Counted from the first letter of the stretch, positions 1 through 7,920 are shown. The stretch: DNA of 12,029 nucleotides from Lentisphaerota bacterium (GCA_016929365.1 JAFGIZ010000057.1:1-12029); one strand, 5' to 3'. Notes: generated by a model from the sequence alone, not told the origin. A program made the numbers and translations.

Positions 1-187
1 GGCGGTGTTCTGCCGCCAGGAGGCCGTCCGCCGGCTTGTGCGGCGGCCGCGCGCAGGGCATCAGGATTACGCGGGACAGATCAAAACTCTCCGCCGCTTC
101 GTGGCCGAGAATAAGGTGCCCGACATGGACGGGATTGAACGTTCCCCCCAGCAAACCGATCCGGGCTCCCCGCGCGTCCTGCTGCAT
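1..187 (-). CDS. nadD: Nicotinate-nucleotide adenylyltransferase, N-terminal part (cut by window edge)
   Basis: NadD transfers AMP from ATP to nicotinate mononucleotide, making deamido-NAD in cytoplasmic NAD synthesis. Reading the minus strand from the ATG at 187-185 gives about 62 residues with no stop before base 1. Residues 9-24 read RIGLLGGTFNPVHVGH, the nucleotidyltransferase signature with GGTFNPVHxGH that binds the ATP phosphates, and residues 48-51 (PPHK) match the conserved substrate-side motif of NadD. The ATG is preceded by AGAGG seven bases upstream, which supports this start. It lies 34 bp after the stop of the heparinase-like gene on the same strand, so the two are probably co-transcribed, although their functions are unrelated. 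The rest of the gene is outside the window. PanC and CoaD share the fold but not this exact motif set. Confidence 0.93.
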   Translation of the reverse strand, partial: MQQDARGARIGLLGGTFNPVHVGHLILGHEAAESFDLSRVILMPCARPPHKPADGLLAAEHR

Positions 188-221
188 CACGCATCCTCTA
201 TAACGCGTCCGGCCCGCGGTT

Positions 222-2252
222 TCAAGCCAATCGCAATACAACCTCCAGCACCGGCGCCGCCGCCGGCCGCCAGCTCAACCGCAATTGCGTAGCCGGAACC
301 CGTTCTCCGTACTGCGGCGAATACCAGAGTTCCCGCGTGGCGGCCATGCAGTCGAACGTACGGGCTTCAAACGTTCCGACCGCTTCCTGGGTCGTCTTGT
401 GCGTCAACTGCCAGGTGTGCGGATCGACGCCCTCCACCTTGATGTCGGGCCCGAACAAAAAACGGGAATGCGCATGCGCCGAACGGGGCACGCGGGGCGG
501 AAATCCGGCGGCGCCCACACGGTCGGCGACCCACAGCGCAGCCGTCCCGGCGTCCAGCCGCAGGGTCCGTTCGATCCGCCAGCGGCGCAGCCCGCAGCGG
601 CACGACAAGGCCCCGCGGAAACAGACCCGTGCGCCGGACACCGCCAGCACGGGCGTTTCCGCCGCCGCCAGGTCTTCCAGCCACCACAAGCCGGCAAACG
701 TTCCCGTCTCGTACCGGTAAAACGCCACGCCGTCCAGCCCCGCCGTATTATGGTAGGCCGGGGAACGAAACGCGTTGCGCTGCGCAAAGTCGCTCGAATA
801 CCGGTAACTGCCGGGGTCGACAAGCACGTCCGTCCCCCTGTGATGCAGAATGAACCCCAGCCGGTCCGCATGCAGGTGCGCACTCGGCCGGCGCGCGGCG
901 GCGTCCGGCCGGCAGCCCGCCGCCCAGAGCAGCCCGCCCCGGCGCGCGCCGTAAAATCCGCCGTCCGGATACGCAAACGTCCGCAGCGCGGACTCCGCCT
1001 CGCCGGACGCCGCCGGCGGTTCCGCCGGCCGGCCCAGCAGCCACACGGCCTCGGCCTCCGCGCCGCGGCCCGCCCGGTACAGCCGCGCGTCGTCAAAAAA
1101 CTCGCCGCCCGCCGCCAGGAGATGGCGGTGGTCCGTCAGCGGAACCGTCCCGTACCCCCAGAACACCAGCACACGGCTGCTGTCGTTGTCCCCGAACTGC
1201 GGCACGCCGCCCTGTTCCGGCATGAGATCCGCCGTGAACTCCAGGGCCCGGTGCAGCCGCCGGCGCACCGCGTCGGGAAACGGCCGCCCCTCGCGGTCGC
1301 CCTGGACCAGACACAGCAGGAGCATCTCCGCGGCCAGGCGGTGGTAATGCGTGGCGTGCTCGAAGCTGCTGCCGTCGGGCAAGAGCTGCACCAGGGCTTC
1401 CGCCGCCAGCTCCTCCGCCGCCAGCTCGCGCCAGGCGCGGCCCTCGCTGAACCCGCTGAACCAGCATCCCAGGAAATACAATCCCATGAGGTTGCCGAAA
1501 TAATGGTTGTTGCGCTCCCCGCGTCGCAGATCGATCTCCAGCTCCGACAGGATGCGCAGCCCGTGCAGCGCCAGCACGCCGTTCAGGCGCCGCCGCAGCC
1601 CCCCGTCCAGGGCCGCGCCGAAACCCGCCAGGCCGGTCAGCAGGTTCACCGCCCGCAGCGCAATGGACAGGGGACAGGCCCAGTTCACCCCCAGCGGATA
1701 CGGGTTCTCGTCCATCCAGTGGGCCGCGTCCCGCGCGAAGGCTTCCGCGTACCGCACGTCGCCGGTCAAGGCAAAGGCCGCCGCCAGCGACGGCGCCCAG
1801 GCCATGTTCGACAGGTCCCAGGGATAACGGATCTCGGCCGGCTGCCTGGGATCGACCAGCTCCCGCAGCGCGGCGGGCTCGTCCAGGCGCCATTCGCGGG
1901 CCGGGTCCCAGCGGCGGCCCGACGTATAATCCCGGTGCCAGTCGATCGTGTCGCCCAGCGTCAGGGGGCCGGACCCGAGCAGGTCGAAGCGGTGCGCCAG
2001 CACGTCCTCGCAGGCGTTCAGGAGGCGGCGCTCCTCGCCGGGGCAGACCCGCCGGATCAGGCCGGCGCGCGTGTGCAACAGGGCGCGGTTGACCGGAAAG
2101 CCGGCGGCGCTGCGCTCCGTGTCCTGCGCCTCGGCAGCGGCCCGCAGGGCCTCCGTCCGAGCCGGATCCCGCGCCGTGTCGCGCGCCGCCCGGCGGGCCG
2201 TGTCCAGCCGCGCGCGCCGCCCGGCGGACAGGGGCATCCTCCGCTTCCACAT
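222..2252 (-). CDS. Heparinase II/III-family polysaccharide lyase-like protein
   Basis: I see an all-alpha toroid domain followed by a beta-sandwich, the layout of heparinase II/III and alginate-lyase-like proteins that cleave uronic-acid polysaccharides by beta-elimination. Counting from a GTG at 2300, residues 155-330 form the N-terminal toroid, with NNHYFGN (264-270) and a DGSSFEHATHYH stretch (309-320) where the family has its Asn and catalytic Tyr-His. The C-terminal domain has HLHAD (475-479), DPGSYRY (495-501) and RSPAYHNT (512-519), all typical. I prefer the ATG at 2252 (676 residues) because GGAGAG lies nine bases upstream; the GTG at 2300 (692 residues) has no visible ribosome binding site. 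Neither start gives a signal peptide; the N-terminus is Arg/Ala-rich and charged, so the protein looks cytoplasmic, unusual for a degradative lyase. Proteins of this type also occur in exopolysaccharide synthesis loci. Substrate cannot be read from sequence. nadD follows after 34 bp. Confidence 0.85.
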   Translation of the reverse strand: MWKRRMPLSAGRRARLDTARRAARDTARDPARTEALRAAAEAQDTERSAAGFPVNRALLHTRAGLIRRVCPGEERRLLNACEDVLAHRFDLLGSGPLTLGDTIDWHRDYTSGRRWDPAREWRLDEPAALRELVDPRQPAEIRYPWDLSNMAWAPSLAAAFALTGDVRYAEAFARDAAHWMDENPYPLGVNWACPLSIALRAVNLLTGLAGFGAALDGGLRRRLNGVLALHGLRILSELEIDLRRGERNNHYFGNLMGLYFLGCWFSGFSEGRAWRELAAEELAAEALVQLLPDGSSFEHATHYHRLAAEMLLLCLVQGDREGRPFPDAVRRRLHRALEFTADLMPEQGGVPQFGDNDSSRVLVFWGYGTVPLTDHRHLLAAGGEFFDDARLYRAGRGAEAEAVWLLGRPAEPPAASGEAESALRTFAYPDGGFYGARRGGLLWAAGCRPDAAARRPSAHLHADRLGFILHHRGTDVLVDPGSYRYSSDFAQRNAFRSPAYHNTAGLDGVAFYRYETGTFAGLWWLEDLAAAETPVLAVSGARVCFRGALSCRCGLRRWRIERTLRLDAGTAALWVADRVGAAGFPPRVPRSAHAHSRFLFGPDIKVEGVDPHTWQLTHKTTQEAVGTFEARTFDCMAATRELWYSPQYGERVPATQLRLSWRPAAAPVLEVVLRLA

Positions 2253-2348
2253 ACGCGCATTCTCTCCCGCCGCCGCCCCCGGCGCAACCCTTTCTTGCAC
2301 GCGGCAGCCGTTCCGTGCTATGAGCGGTCATCCTGACGGCAGGCTGCT

Positions 2349-2714
2349 ATGACCGACCGCATCGACATTCGCGACCTGGCCCTGCGCTGCATCATCGGCG
2401 TGAACGACGACGAACGCCGCAAAAAGCAGGACGTGGTCGTCAATATCACCCTGTTCGCCGACCTGCACGAGGCGGGCCGCACGGACGATATCCGGCACAC
2501 CGTCGACTACAAGGCCGTTAAGCAGCAGGTTGTCGCCCTCGTCGAACAGTCGTCCTGTTTCCTGGTTGAACGCCTCGCCGAGCAGATCGCGGCAACCTGT
2601 CTCGCGGCGCCGCGCGTCAGGCATGTCCGCGTGAGTGTGGCGAAACCGGGCGCGCTGCGCTTCGCGCGCACCGTCGCGGTCACGCTCTTCCGGACCCGGG
2701 CCGCGGGGACATAA
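2349..2714 (+). CDS. folB: Dihydroneopterin aldolase
   Basis: FolB splits 7,8-dihydroneopterin into 6-hydroxymethyl-7,8-dihydropterin and glycolaldehyde in folate synthesis; it is a cytoplasmic homo-octamer in studied relatives. The 121-residue product has the usual length. Visible family residues are Glu22 in the GVNDDERRKKQ segment, Tyr54 in TVDYKAV (51-57), Glu74 in the FLVERLAEQI segment (71-80) and Lys99 in SVAKPGALR (96-104), corresponding to the substrate-binding and catalytic Glu, Tyr and Lys of characterised FolB. The ATG at 2349 starts the family-typical N-terminus (DRIDIRDL, then CIIGV). The ribosome binding site is weak. Upstream, TTGCAC (2295-2300) and TATGAG (2319-2324), 18 bp apart, could be a poor promoter. 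The gene is divergent from the heparinase-like gene and stops 12 bp before the convergent PEBP gene. It stands alone here, away from other folate genes. Confidence 0.93.
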   Translation: MTDRIDIRDLALRCIIGVNDDERRKKQDVVVNITLFADLHEAGRTDDIRHTVDYKAVKQQVVALVEQSSCFLVERLAEQIAATCLAAPRVRHVRVSVAKPGALRFARTVAVTLFRTRAAGT

Positions 2715-2720
2715 GGACCG

Positions 2721-2736
2721 CGGCCGTTACCGGCCG
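2721..2736. terminator. Short GC hairpin between convergent folB and PEBP genes
   Basis: CGGCCG, four-base loop TTAC, CGGCCG forms a six-pair hairpin that reads the same on both strands. It sits where folB and the PEBP gene converge and overlaps the PEBP stop codon. There is no U-run on either side, so an intrinsic terminator is only a weak call. Confidence 0.25.
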
Positions 2737-3293
2737 TAGGTCCCCATAAGCTCCGCCTGCGCCAGAATGCGGCCCTCCATCGCGTCGAGCACGTCCTGCT
2801 TCGTCGCGCCGGGGGCCAGGTTCAGCTTCGAGTCCAGGGCGTATAACTTGAAAAAATAGCGGTGCGGCTTGCCCGGCGGCGGCGCGGGGCCCCCGTAATC
2901 GTTGCGGCCGAAATCGGTGCGCCCGTGCCGGGCGCCGTGCAACACCGTATCCTGCTTCGGAACGCCTTCCTCGATCGCGCGGACGTCGCCCGGAATGTCG
3001 TACAGGATCCAGTGCACCCACGTGCCCATCGGCGCGTCCGGGTCGTCGTTGATCAAGGCGAAGGCGGCCGTGCCCTCCGGCACCCCGCTCCACGCCAGCG
3101 GCGGCGAGATGTCCGCCCCGTCGCCGGTATACCGGCGCGGGATGGCCGCCCCCTGTTTGAATGCCGTACTGGTCAATTCCATGCGTTTGCCTCCCTCCGT
3201 TTCGGCCGCCCGTGCTCCGCCCGGCCCGCCGCACGAGCCCGACAGCACGGCACAGACGGCAATCCCGTACAGAGCAGCAGGCCGCGCCCTCAT
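2727..3293 (-). CDS. YbhB/YbcL-family PEBP-like protein with export signal
   Basis: The product (188 residues from 3293) belongs to the phosphatidylethanolamine-binding-protein fold, bacterial YbhB/YbcL branch, whose role is poorly defined. Signature pieces are NDDPDAPMGTWVHW (82-95) and, at residues 129-147, the DYGGPAPPPGKPHRYFF stretch, which carry the ligand-pocket Asp, Pro and His residues. Residues 1-21 are Arg-containing then hydrophobic, ending LSGSC, an imperfect lipoprotein site; ARAA at 27-30 could instead be a signal peptidase I site. The start at 3293 overlaps the stop of the isomerase gene as ATGA, which suggests translational coupling. A second ATG at 3182 (residue 38) has a strong GGAGGGAGG site seven bases upstream and would give a 151-residue cytoplasmic protein, close to the E. 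coli YbhB length. Both forms could be made. Its link to sugar metabolism is inferred only from the operon. Confidence 0.85.
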   Translation of the reverse strand: MRARPAALYGIAVCAVLSGSCGGPGGARAAETEGGKRMELTSTAFKQGAAIPRRYTGDGADISPPLAWSGVPEGTAAFALINDDPDAPMGTWVHWILYDIPGDVRAIEEGVPKQDTVLHGARHGRTDFGRNDYGGPAPPPGKPHRYFFKLYALDSKLNLAPGATKQDVLDAMEGRILAQAELMGTYGR

Positions 3294-4741
3294 GCGATAA
3301 CGCCCGCCCCCGCCGACGCGTCCGCCACGGACCCGCCGTGATAATACACGTCCCACCCCAGGTAATTCGCCAGCGCCTCGAACACGCCGGCCGCCACCCG
3401 GGACGGGTTCATGGCCACGTGATGCTCGAAACCGTGCGCGCAGATGAACCGCAGCAGACCCTGCAGGTCCGGAATGCGCGCGACCCCGTACCCGCCGAAC
3501 GTCTTGAGCGGTTCCGGCACGAGCTCCCCCTCGCCGAGGTAGGCCCGCACCGTTCCCGCCGCGTCGTCGGTCGACACCCGCGCGTAGGTGAACGGGCCCG
3601 GCTTGAGGGGCCCGACACAGGTCCCGTACGTGTTGGCCTTGCCCACGTCCCCGGCAATGATCTCCTGGTACCCCATGGCCGCCTCGGCAAAAACCGTCTT
3701 GGGCAGGTTGGAACAGTGGAACAGCACGCAGGCGTCGGGATCGTCCCCGTAGTTGTTGTTCCAGTCCAGCAGCGCCGAAGGCCGGCCGCTCGCCAGCCGC
3801 ATCGCCAGCATGCCCACCGCCCCCGTTACGTCCACCTCGCACGCGCTCGGCAACAGCCGGTCGCTCAACATGCTCATGACCGTGCAGGGCACAACGCCGA
3901 AGAACTCCTCCATCGCCGTCCAGCACTGGACCGCCGTGGCGTCCAGCTCCTGTTCCTCGATCCAGGCGTCCACCACCGCGCCGAACTTGGCCATCTTCAA
4001 CAGCGCGTCCGCCGGTATGCCGCGGCAGGACACGTAGTCCTTGATCGCCTTCAGCTTGCTCCGCACCGCCGGCGCCCCGTCCTTCAGGCGCCCCACCCGG
4101 CCGAACACCTCGAACAGGTCGATCGTCTCGACGGAAATGCCCGCCGTCTCCAGGATCTTTTCGCTGAAGCGGACCGTGTTGAACGCCGCCGGCCGCGCGC
4201 CGATCGCGCCGATCCGCGCGCCGCGCAACCCGCGCACGACGCGGCAACAGGCGGCGAAAGCGTCAAGATCCCTGCGGAACGCGTCCGATTCCGGATCCAC
4301 CGTGTGCCGGCGCGTCAGGGAATAGCGGAGCCCGTACTGCATGAGGTTGTTGCACGCGGACATCTTCCCGCAGAAGCTGTCCCGCCGGTGCCGGATCGAC
4401 ATCTTCGCGGGCTCGTCCGGAAACGCGTGCACCAGCACCGGCACGTCCAGGCCGGACAGCTTCACCGCGTCGGCCACGCCGCGCTCGTCTCCGAAATTCG
4501 GCAACGTCACCAGGATCCCGTCGATGCGCGCGGCCCGGCGCCGGAACAGTTCCGCGCACGTCTTGGCCTCTTCCCGCGTCTCCACCGAGCCGAAGGGCGT
4601 ATCCTCGGGCCCGAGCGTCACCACGCCCAGGCCCGCGCGCTTCAGCACCTTCAGCATCGTCTCGCGCCCCTCGCGGCACAAATGATCCGGAAAGAACCCG
4701 CGATTCCCGACAACCAGCCCCAATACCGTTTTCCTGGCCAT
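3290..4741 (-). CDS. L-fucose/L-arabinose isomerase-family protein
   Basis: The 483-residue protein resembles the L-fucose isomerase-related family, Mn-dependent aldose-ketose isomerases of the cytoplasm. Residues 1-170 form the Rossmann-like N-terminal part; SFCGKMSACNN (122-132) is a conserved piece. The C-terminal isomerase part holds the likely metal ligands: Glu278/Glu279 in CWTAMEEFFG (273-282), Asp304 in CEVDVTGA (301-308) and His440/His441 in GFEHHVAM (437-444), with His342 in FHCSNLP also conserved. I assign these by motif resemblance, not alignment. The ATG at 4741 is chosen because GGGAG lies seven bases upstream and the protein then begins with the usual beta strand (KTVLGLVVGN); an open frame extends to 4825 without support. 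The stop overlaps the PEBP start (ATGA), and the gene is divergent from the GH38 gene. The sugar substrate is unknown: fucose, arabinose or another aldose released by the neighbouring enzyme. Confidence 0.85.
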   Translation of the reverse strand: MARKTVLGLVVGNRGFFPDHLCREGRETMLKVLKRAGLGVVTLGPEDTPFGSVETREEAKTCAELFRRRAARIDGILVTLPNFGDERGVADAVKLSGLDVPVLVHAFPDEPAKMSIRHRRDSFCGKMSACNNLMQYGLRYSLTRRHTVDPESDAFRRDLDAFAACCRVVRGLRGARIGAIGARPAAFNTVRFSEKILETAGISVETIDLFEVFGRVGRLKDGAPAVRSKLKAIKDYVSCRGIPADALLKMAKFGAVVDAWIEEQELDATAVQCWTAMEEFFGVVPCTVMSMLSDRLLPSACEVDVTGAVGMLAMRLASGRPSALLDWNNNYGDDPDACVLFHCSNLPKTVFAEAAMGYQEIIAGDVGKANTYGTCVGPLKPGPFTYARVSTDDAAGTVRAYLGEGELVPEPLKTFGGYGVARIPDLQGLLRFICAHGFEHHVAMNPSRVAAGVFEALANYLGWDVYYHGGSVADASAGAGVIA

Positions 4742-4871
4742 GGTTCGACTCCCTTGCCTTTGGTCCCGTATGCCCGCGCCGGCAGCCTGTCCCGTGCCCG
4801 GCAATGCCCCACGGTACCTCACCAACGCGCCGAACGCAAAACAGAAACAACCGCCGTACCGCGCTCATGTA

Positions 4872-4898
4872 TTGACCGCGCACGACACGTTTTATAGG
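4872..4898 (+). promoter_or_regulatory. Possible promoter for the GH38 gene
   Basis: TTGACC at 4872-4877 is a good -35 match. The AT-rich TTTATAGG at 4891-4898 could hold the -10, but the spacing is only 14-15 bp, short of the usual 17. On the minus strand the same bases read TATAAA, so overlapping divergent -10 elements are possible, yet I see no matching -35 for that direction. Weak call. Confidence 0.25.
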
Positions 4899-4909
4899 GT
4901 CAGGGTTGA

Positions 4910-4933
4910 CGCCTCGGGACAAACCGCGAGGCG
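4910..4933. promoter_or_regulatory. Inverted repeat in the divergent isomerase/GH38 control region (possible operator)
   Basis: CGCCTCG (4910-4916) and CGAGGCG (4927-4933) are perfect 7-bp inverted repeats around a 10-bp spacer. The repeat lies in the 254-bp region between two divergent sugar-metabolism genes, just downstream of the possible TTGACC promoter and 62 bp before the GH38 start. Position and symmetry suit a dimeric repressor site, though a leader hairpin is equally possible. Confidence 0.35.
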
Positions 4934-4995
4934 ACTCGCCTGACTTTCAGACGTCGGGTCGGGCGCGAACAGTTCCCGCCGGAAAGGGTTTTGTC

Positions 4996-7920
4996 ATGAG
5001 CAAACGGTCGTCGTCGCCCCGCATTCAATGTCACTGGATCTCCAATACCCACTGGGATCGCGAATGGCGTTTTTCGGCGCAACGCACACGCTACAAGCTG
5101 GTCCAGATGCTCGACACGCTGCTCGATATTTTCGAGAAGCACCCCGATTACAGGCACTTCCACCTCGACTCGCAAACCCTGCCCCTGCAGGACTACCTGG
5201 AAATCCGGCCCGAGCGCACGGACACGATCCGCACGCTGGTCACCGACGGCCGCCTGGCGGTCGGGCCCTGGTTCTGCCTGCCCGATGAATTCTGCGTCGG
5301 CGGCGAAGCGCTGATCCGCAACCTGCTGCTGGGCCATCGGATGGCCAGACGTTTCGGCGCGGTATCCAAGACCGGCTACTCGCCCTTCTCGTGGGGCCAG
5401 ATCTCGCAGATGCCCCAGATTTACACCGGCTTCGGGATCAACATGATGTCCTTCTACCGCGGCACCAACACCCTGGAAGCGAAAGGCAGGTCGGAGTACT
5501 GGTGGCAGGGGCCCGACGGCACCCGCATCCTGGTCTCGCGCCTCGCGCCGCGTCCGCGCTACAACGTCTGGTACCTGATCCAGCGCGCCGCGTTCTGGAA
5601 CCTGGACACCGTCGCACGCCGGCACTACGACTGGACGCAAATCGGCGGGCCGTTCCGCCTCATGAACGAACCCGACGAAACCCTCGACGGCGGCTATATC
5701 CATCCCCGCTTTGCGTACCATGCCGGACGGATACCGGACCAGGCCCGCACGGCCATCGACGAGCAGACCGGCCACTGGACCACCCCGCACCGTTTCTGGT
5801 CCAGCGGCCACGACAGCTCCTCGCCCGACGTGCGCGAGATCCGGATGATGGAGGATTGCGACAAGGCGCTCGGCGACGAAGCCGATGTGTTCCACAGCAC
5901 CGTCACGGCCTGGCAGGACGGTGTCCTGGCCGGCGTCCCGCCCGATCTGCCCGTCGTTACGGGCGAGATGCATCATCCCGCCGCCCCCGGCAGCTCCAGC
6001 GAGCTGATCGGCTGGATCATCTCGGCCCGCACCTATATCAAGCAGGAAAATTTCGCGACCGAGCGCGACCTGGCCCACTACGCCGAGCCGCTCTCGGTGA
6101 TTGCCGCGCTGCTGGGCACGGAGTACCCGCAGCGTTACATCCACACGGCTTATAACTGGCTGTTGCAGAACCACGGTCATGACAGTATCGCCGGGTGCGC
6201 GCGCGACGCGGTGCACGACGACATGATGTACCGCTACCGCCAGGCCCGGGAGATCGGGAACTGCCTGACCGAACAGGGTATGATGGAGATCTGCCGCTCC
6301 ATCGATTTCAAGGATTGGGAGCCCGACGACGTAGCCGTCGTCGTCTTCAACCCCGCGGCCTTCGCGCGCGGCGAAGTGATGTCCGCCGTGCTCGACGTGC
6401 CCGCGGCGTGGGCGTGCGACGACATCGCCGTGCAGGATTCCGCCGGCGGGACCGTCGCTTGCCAGGTCTCGGCCGTGGACACGACGGTCAAACCGCTCTA
6501 TACCCATTGCAGCGACGTGGTCAACGTCATACCGTCGGTCCGCTACCGCCTCTGCATGGCCCTGCCCGAAGTGCCGTCGCTGGGCTACCGCGCCTTCAAG
6601 GTGTCGCCGGTCCGCAAGGTTCCGAAGGTCACCACCGGCCGGCAGCCCGAGTCCATGCTGACCGGCCCCCAGTCCATGGCCAACGCGCTGCTGGAAGTCG
6701 CGATCAACGCCAACGGCACCCTGGACGTCACGGACCGCCGCACCGGCAGGCGGCACCGCGGGCTGGGCTATTTCCGGGATTCCAGCGAGACCGGCGATCC
6801 GTGGATCCACACGCCGACGGAACAGGAAGCCGTCTATACGACGCTCAACGAGACCGCGCGCGTGTCGCTGCTTCGCGACGGCGCCCTGGAAACCGTGTTC
6901 CGGGTTGAACTCGACTGGGCCCTGCCCGAGTCCAGCATCGACAACGACACGGCCCGCAGCCCGCATCTCAAGCCCTACCCCCTCGTCAACACGGTCACCC
7001 TGCGCCGCGGGCAACCCTGGGTCGAAATTGAAACCGAAGTGGACAATACGGTCGAGAACCATTACCTGCAGGTCTGCTTCCCCAGCGACATCGCAAGCGA
7101 CACGGTTGACGTGCAGGGTCAATTCGATATCATCGCGCGCTCCCTGCTGACCCCCGACCACACGCTCTACTACGAGAAGCCGCAGAGCGAGCAGCCCATG
7201 AATTCCTTCATCGACATCAGCGACGGCACGCACGGCCTGGGCCTGCTGAACCAGGGGCTCAAGGCCTATACCGGCAACGACGATCCGCGCCGCACGTTGA
7301 ACCTGACGCTCCTGCGCTGCTTCCCGATGAAGCTCTGCGCCATGGACGACCGCACCGATTACACCCGCACCGATCACGGCGGGCAGTGCCCCGGCCGCCA
7401 TACCTTCCGCTACGGTATCGCCCCGCACGCCGGCGACTGGTCCGCGGCCGGCCTATGGCGTCTGGCCGACCGGTTCAACCTGCCCTTCGTCGCCGCGCAG
7501 ACCGGTCCGACGCAGCACGGCCACGCGCCGAAGGAGCGCAGCTTCCTGGAGATCGACAACCCGTGCGTTCAGCTCTCGGCCGTCAAGCGCAGCGAAGACG
7601 AATCCGGCTGGGTCGTGCGCCTTTTCAACGCCCACGACGGCGCCGTTACAACGCGCCTGCGGTTCAACGGCGGGCGCCGCGGTCAGCCCGCCGCACAGTC
7701 CCCGACCGAGCGCACGGCCGCCGAGTTCGTCCTCCCGGACACCGCCGCCGGCGCCTGGCGTGAGATCAAAACCGCGACCCTCGAGGAGCTCCCGCTCGCC
7801 GATCTCGTCCCCGACGACGACGGCTGGGTCAGCGTGGCGCTGGGGCCCCGGCAGATCGGCACGGTTCTTTTCCGGGCGGAGGATCTGGACGACGCCAAAC
7901 GCCTGGATAAACCGGTCTAG
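4996..7920 (+). CDS. GH38 alpha-mannosidase-family protein lacking the usual nucleophile Asp
   Basis: The 974-residue protein has the three-part GH38 layout: a metal-dependent catalytic barrel (about 10-300), helical middle domain (about 340-430) and beta-rich C-terminal part (from about 445, starting VVVFNPAAF). Family motifs are clear: NTHWDREW (17-24) with metal ligands His19 and Asp21, FHLDSQT (55-61), PDEF (96-99), GHD (271-273) with a possible acid/base Asp273, and NHGHDSIAGC (392-401) with ligand His395. The segment normally reading PDSFGxxxQMPQI, which holds the nucleophile Asp and fourth metal ligand, reads PFSWGQISQMPQI at 130-142: Phe131 replaces the Asp. A usual retaining mechanism is therefore doubtful. 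The ATG at 4996 has GGAAAGGG seven bases upstream and no signal peptide follows, so it is cytoplasmic. It is divergent from the isomerase gene, suggesting a joint role in sugar use. Active substrate, if any, is unknown. Confidence 0.9.
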   Translation: MSKRSSSPRIQCHWISNTHWDREWRFSAQRTRYKLVQMLDTLLDIFEKHPDYRHFHLDSQTLPLQDYLEIRPERTDTIRTLVTDGRLAVGPWFCLPDEFCVGGEALIRNLLLGHRMARRFGAVSKTGYSPFSWGQISQMPQIYTGFGINMMSFYRGTNTLEAKGRSEYWWQGPDGTRILVSRLAPRPRYNVWYLIQRAAFWNLDTVARRHYDWTQIGGPFRLMNEPDETLDGGYIHPRFAYHAGRIPDQARTAIDEQTGHWTTPHRFWSSGHDSSSPDVREIRMMEDCDKALGDEADVFHSTVTAWQDGVLAGVPPDLPVVTGEMHHPAAPGSSSELIGWIISARTYIKQENFATERDLAHYAEPLSVIAALLGTEYPQRYIHTAYNWLLQNHGHDSIAGCARDAVHDDMMYRYRQAREIGNCLTEQGMMEICRSIDFKDWEPDDVAVVVFNPAAFARGEVMSAVLDVPAAWACDDIAVQDSAGGTVACQVSAVDTTVKPLYTHCSDVVNVIPSVRYRLCMALPEVPSLGYRAFKVSPVRKVPKVTTGRQPESMLTGPQSMANALLEVAINANGTLDVTDRRTGRRHRGLGYFRDSSETGDPWIHTPTEQEAVYTTLNETARVSLLRDGALETVFRVELDWALPESSIDNDTARSPHLKPYPLVNTVTLRRGQPWVEIETEVDNTVENHYLQVCFPSDIASDTVDVQGQFDIIARSLLTPDHTLYYEKPQSEQPMNSFIDISDGTHGLGLLNQGLKAYTGNDDPRRTLNLTLLRCFPMKLCAMDDRTDYTRTDHGGQCPGRHTFRYGIAPHAGDWSAAGLWRLADRFNLPFVAAQTGPTQHGHAPKERSFLEIDNPCVQLSAVKRSEDESGWVVRLFNAHDGAVTTRLRFNGGRRGQPAAQSPTERTAAEFVLPDTAAGAWREIKTATLEELPLADLVPDDDGWVSVALGPRQIGTVLFRAEDLDDAKRLDKPV

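Noticed and set aside
285..2336. 683-codon open frame on the plus strand
   Set aside because: It is antisense to the heparinase-like gene, rich in Arg, Pro and Gln, with no domain-like motifs; a GC-driven shadow.
2320..2352. Ten-codon frame overlapping the folB start (ATGA)
   Set aside because: No ribosome binding site; the predicted -10 of folB falls on its start codon, so it would barely be transcribed.
3294..4247. Long in-frame N-terminal extension of the PEBP reading frame
   Set aside because: It overlaps the isomerase gene in another frame and is Arg/Gly-rich; the PEBP gene starts at 3293 or 3182.
3161..4897. 578-codon open frame on the plus strand
   Set aside because: Antisense to the isomerase gene; Arg/His/Pro-rich with no recognisable motif.
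4900..7428. 842-codon open frame on the minus strand
   Set aside because: Antisense to the GH38 gene, which has clear family motifs; the shadow has repetitive Val/Gly/Arg composition only.
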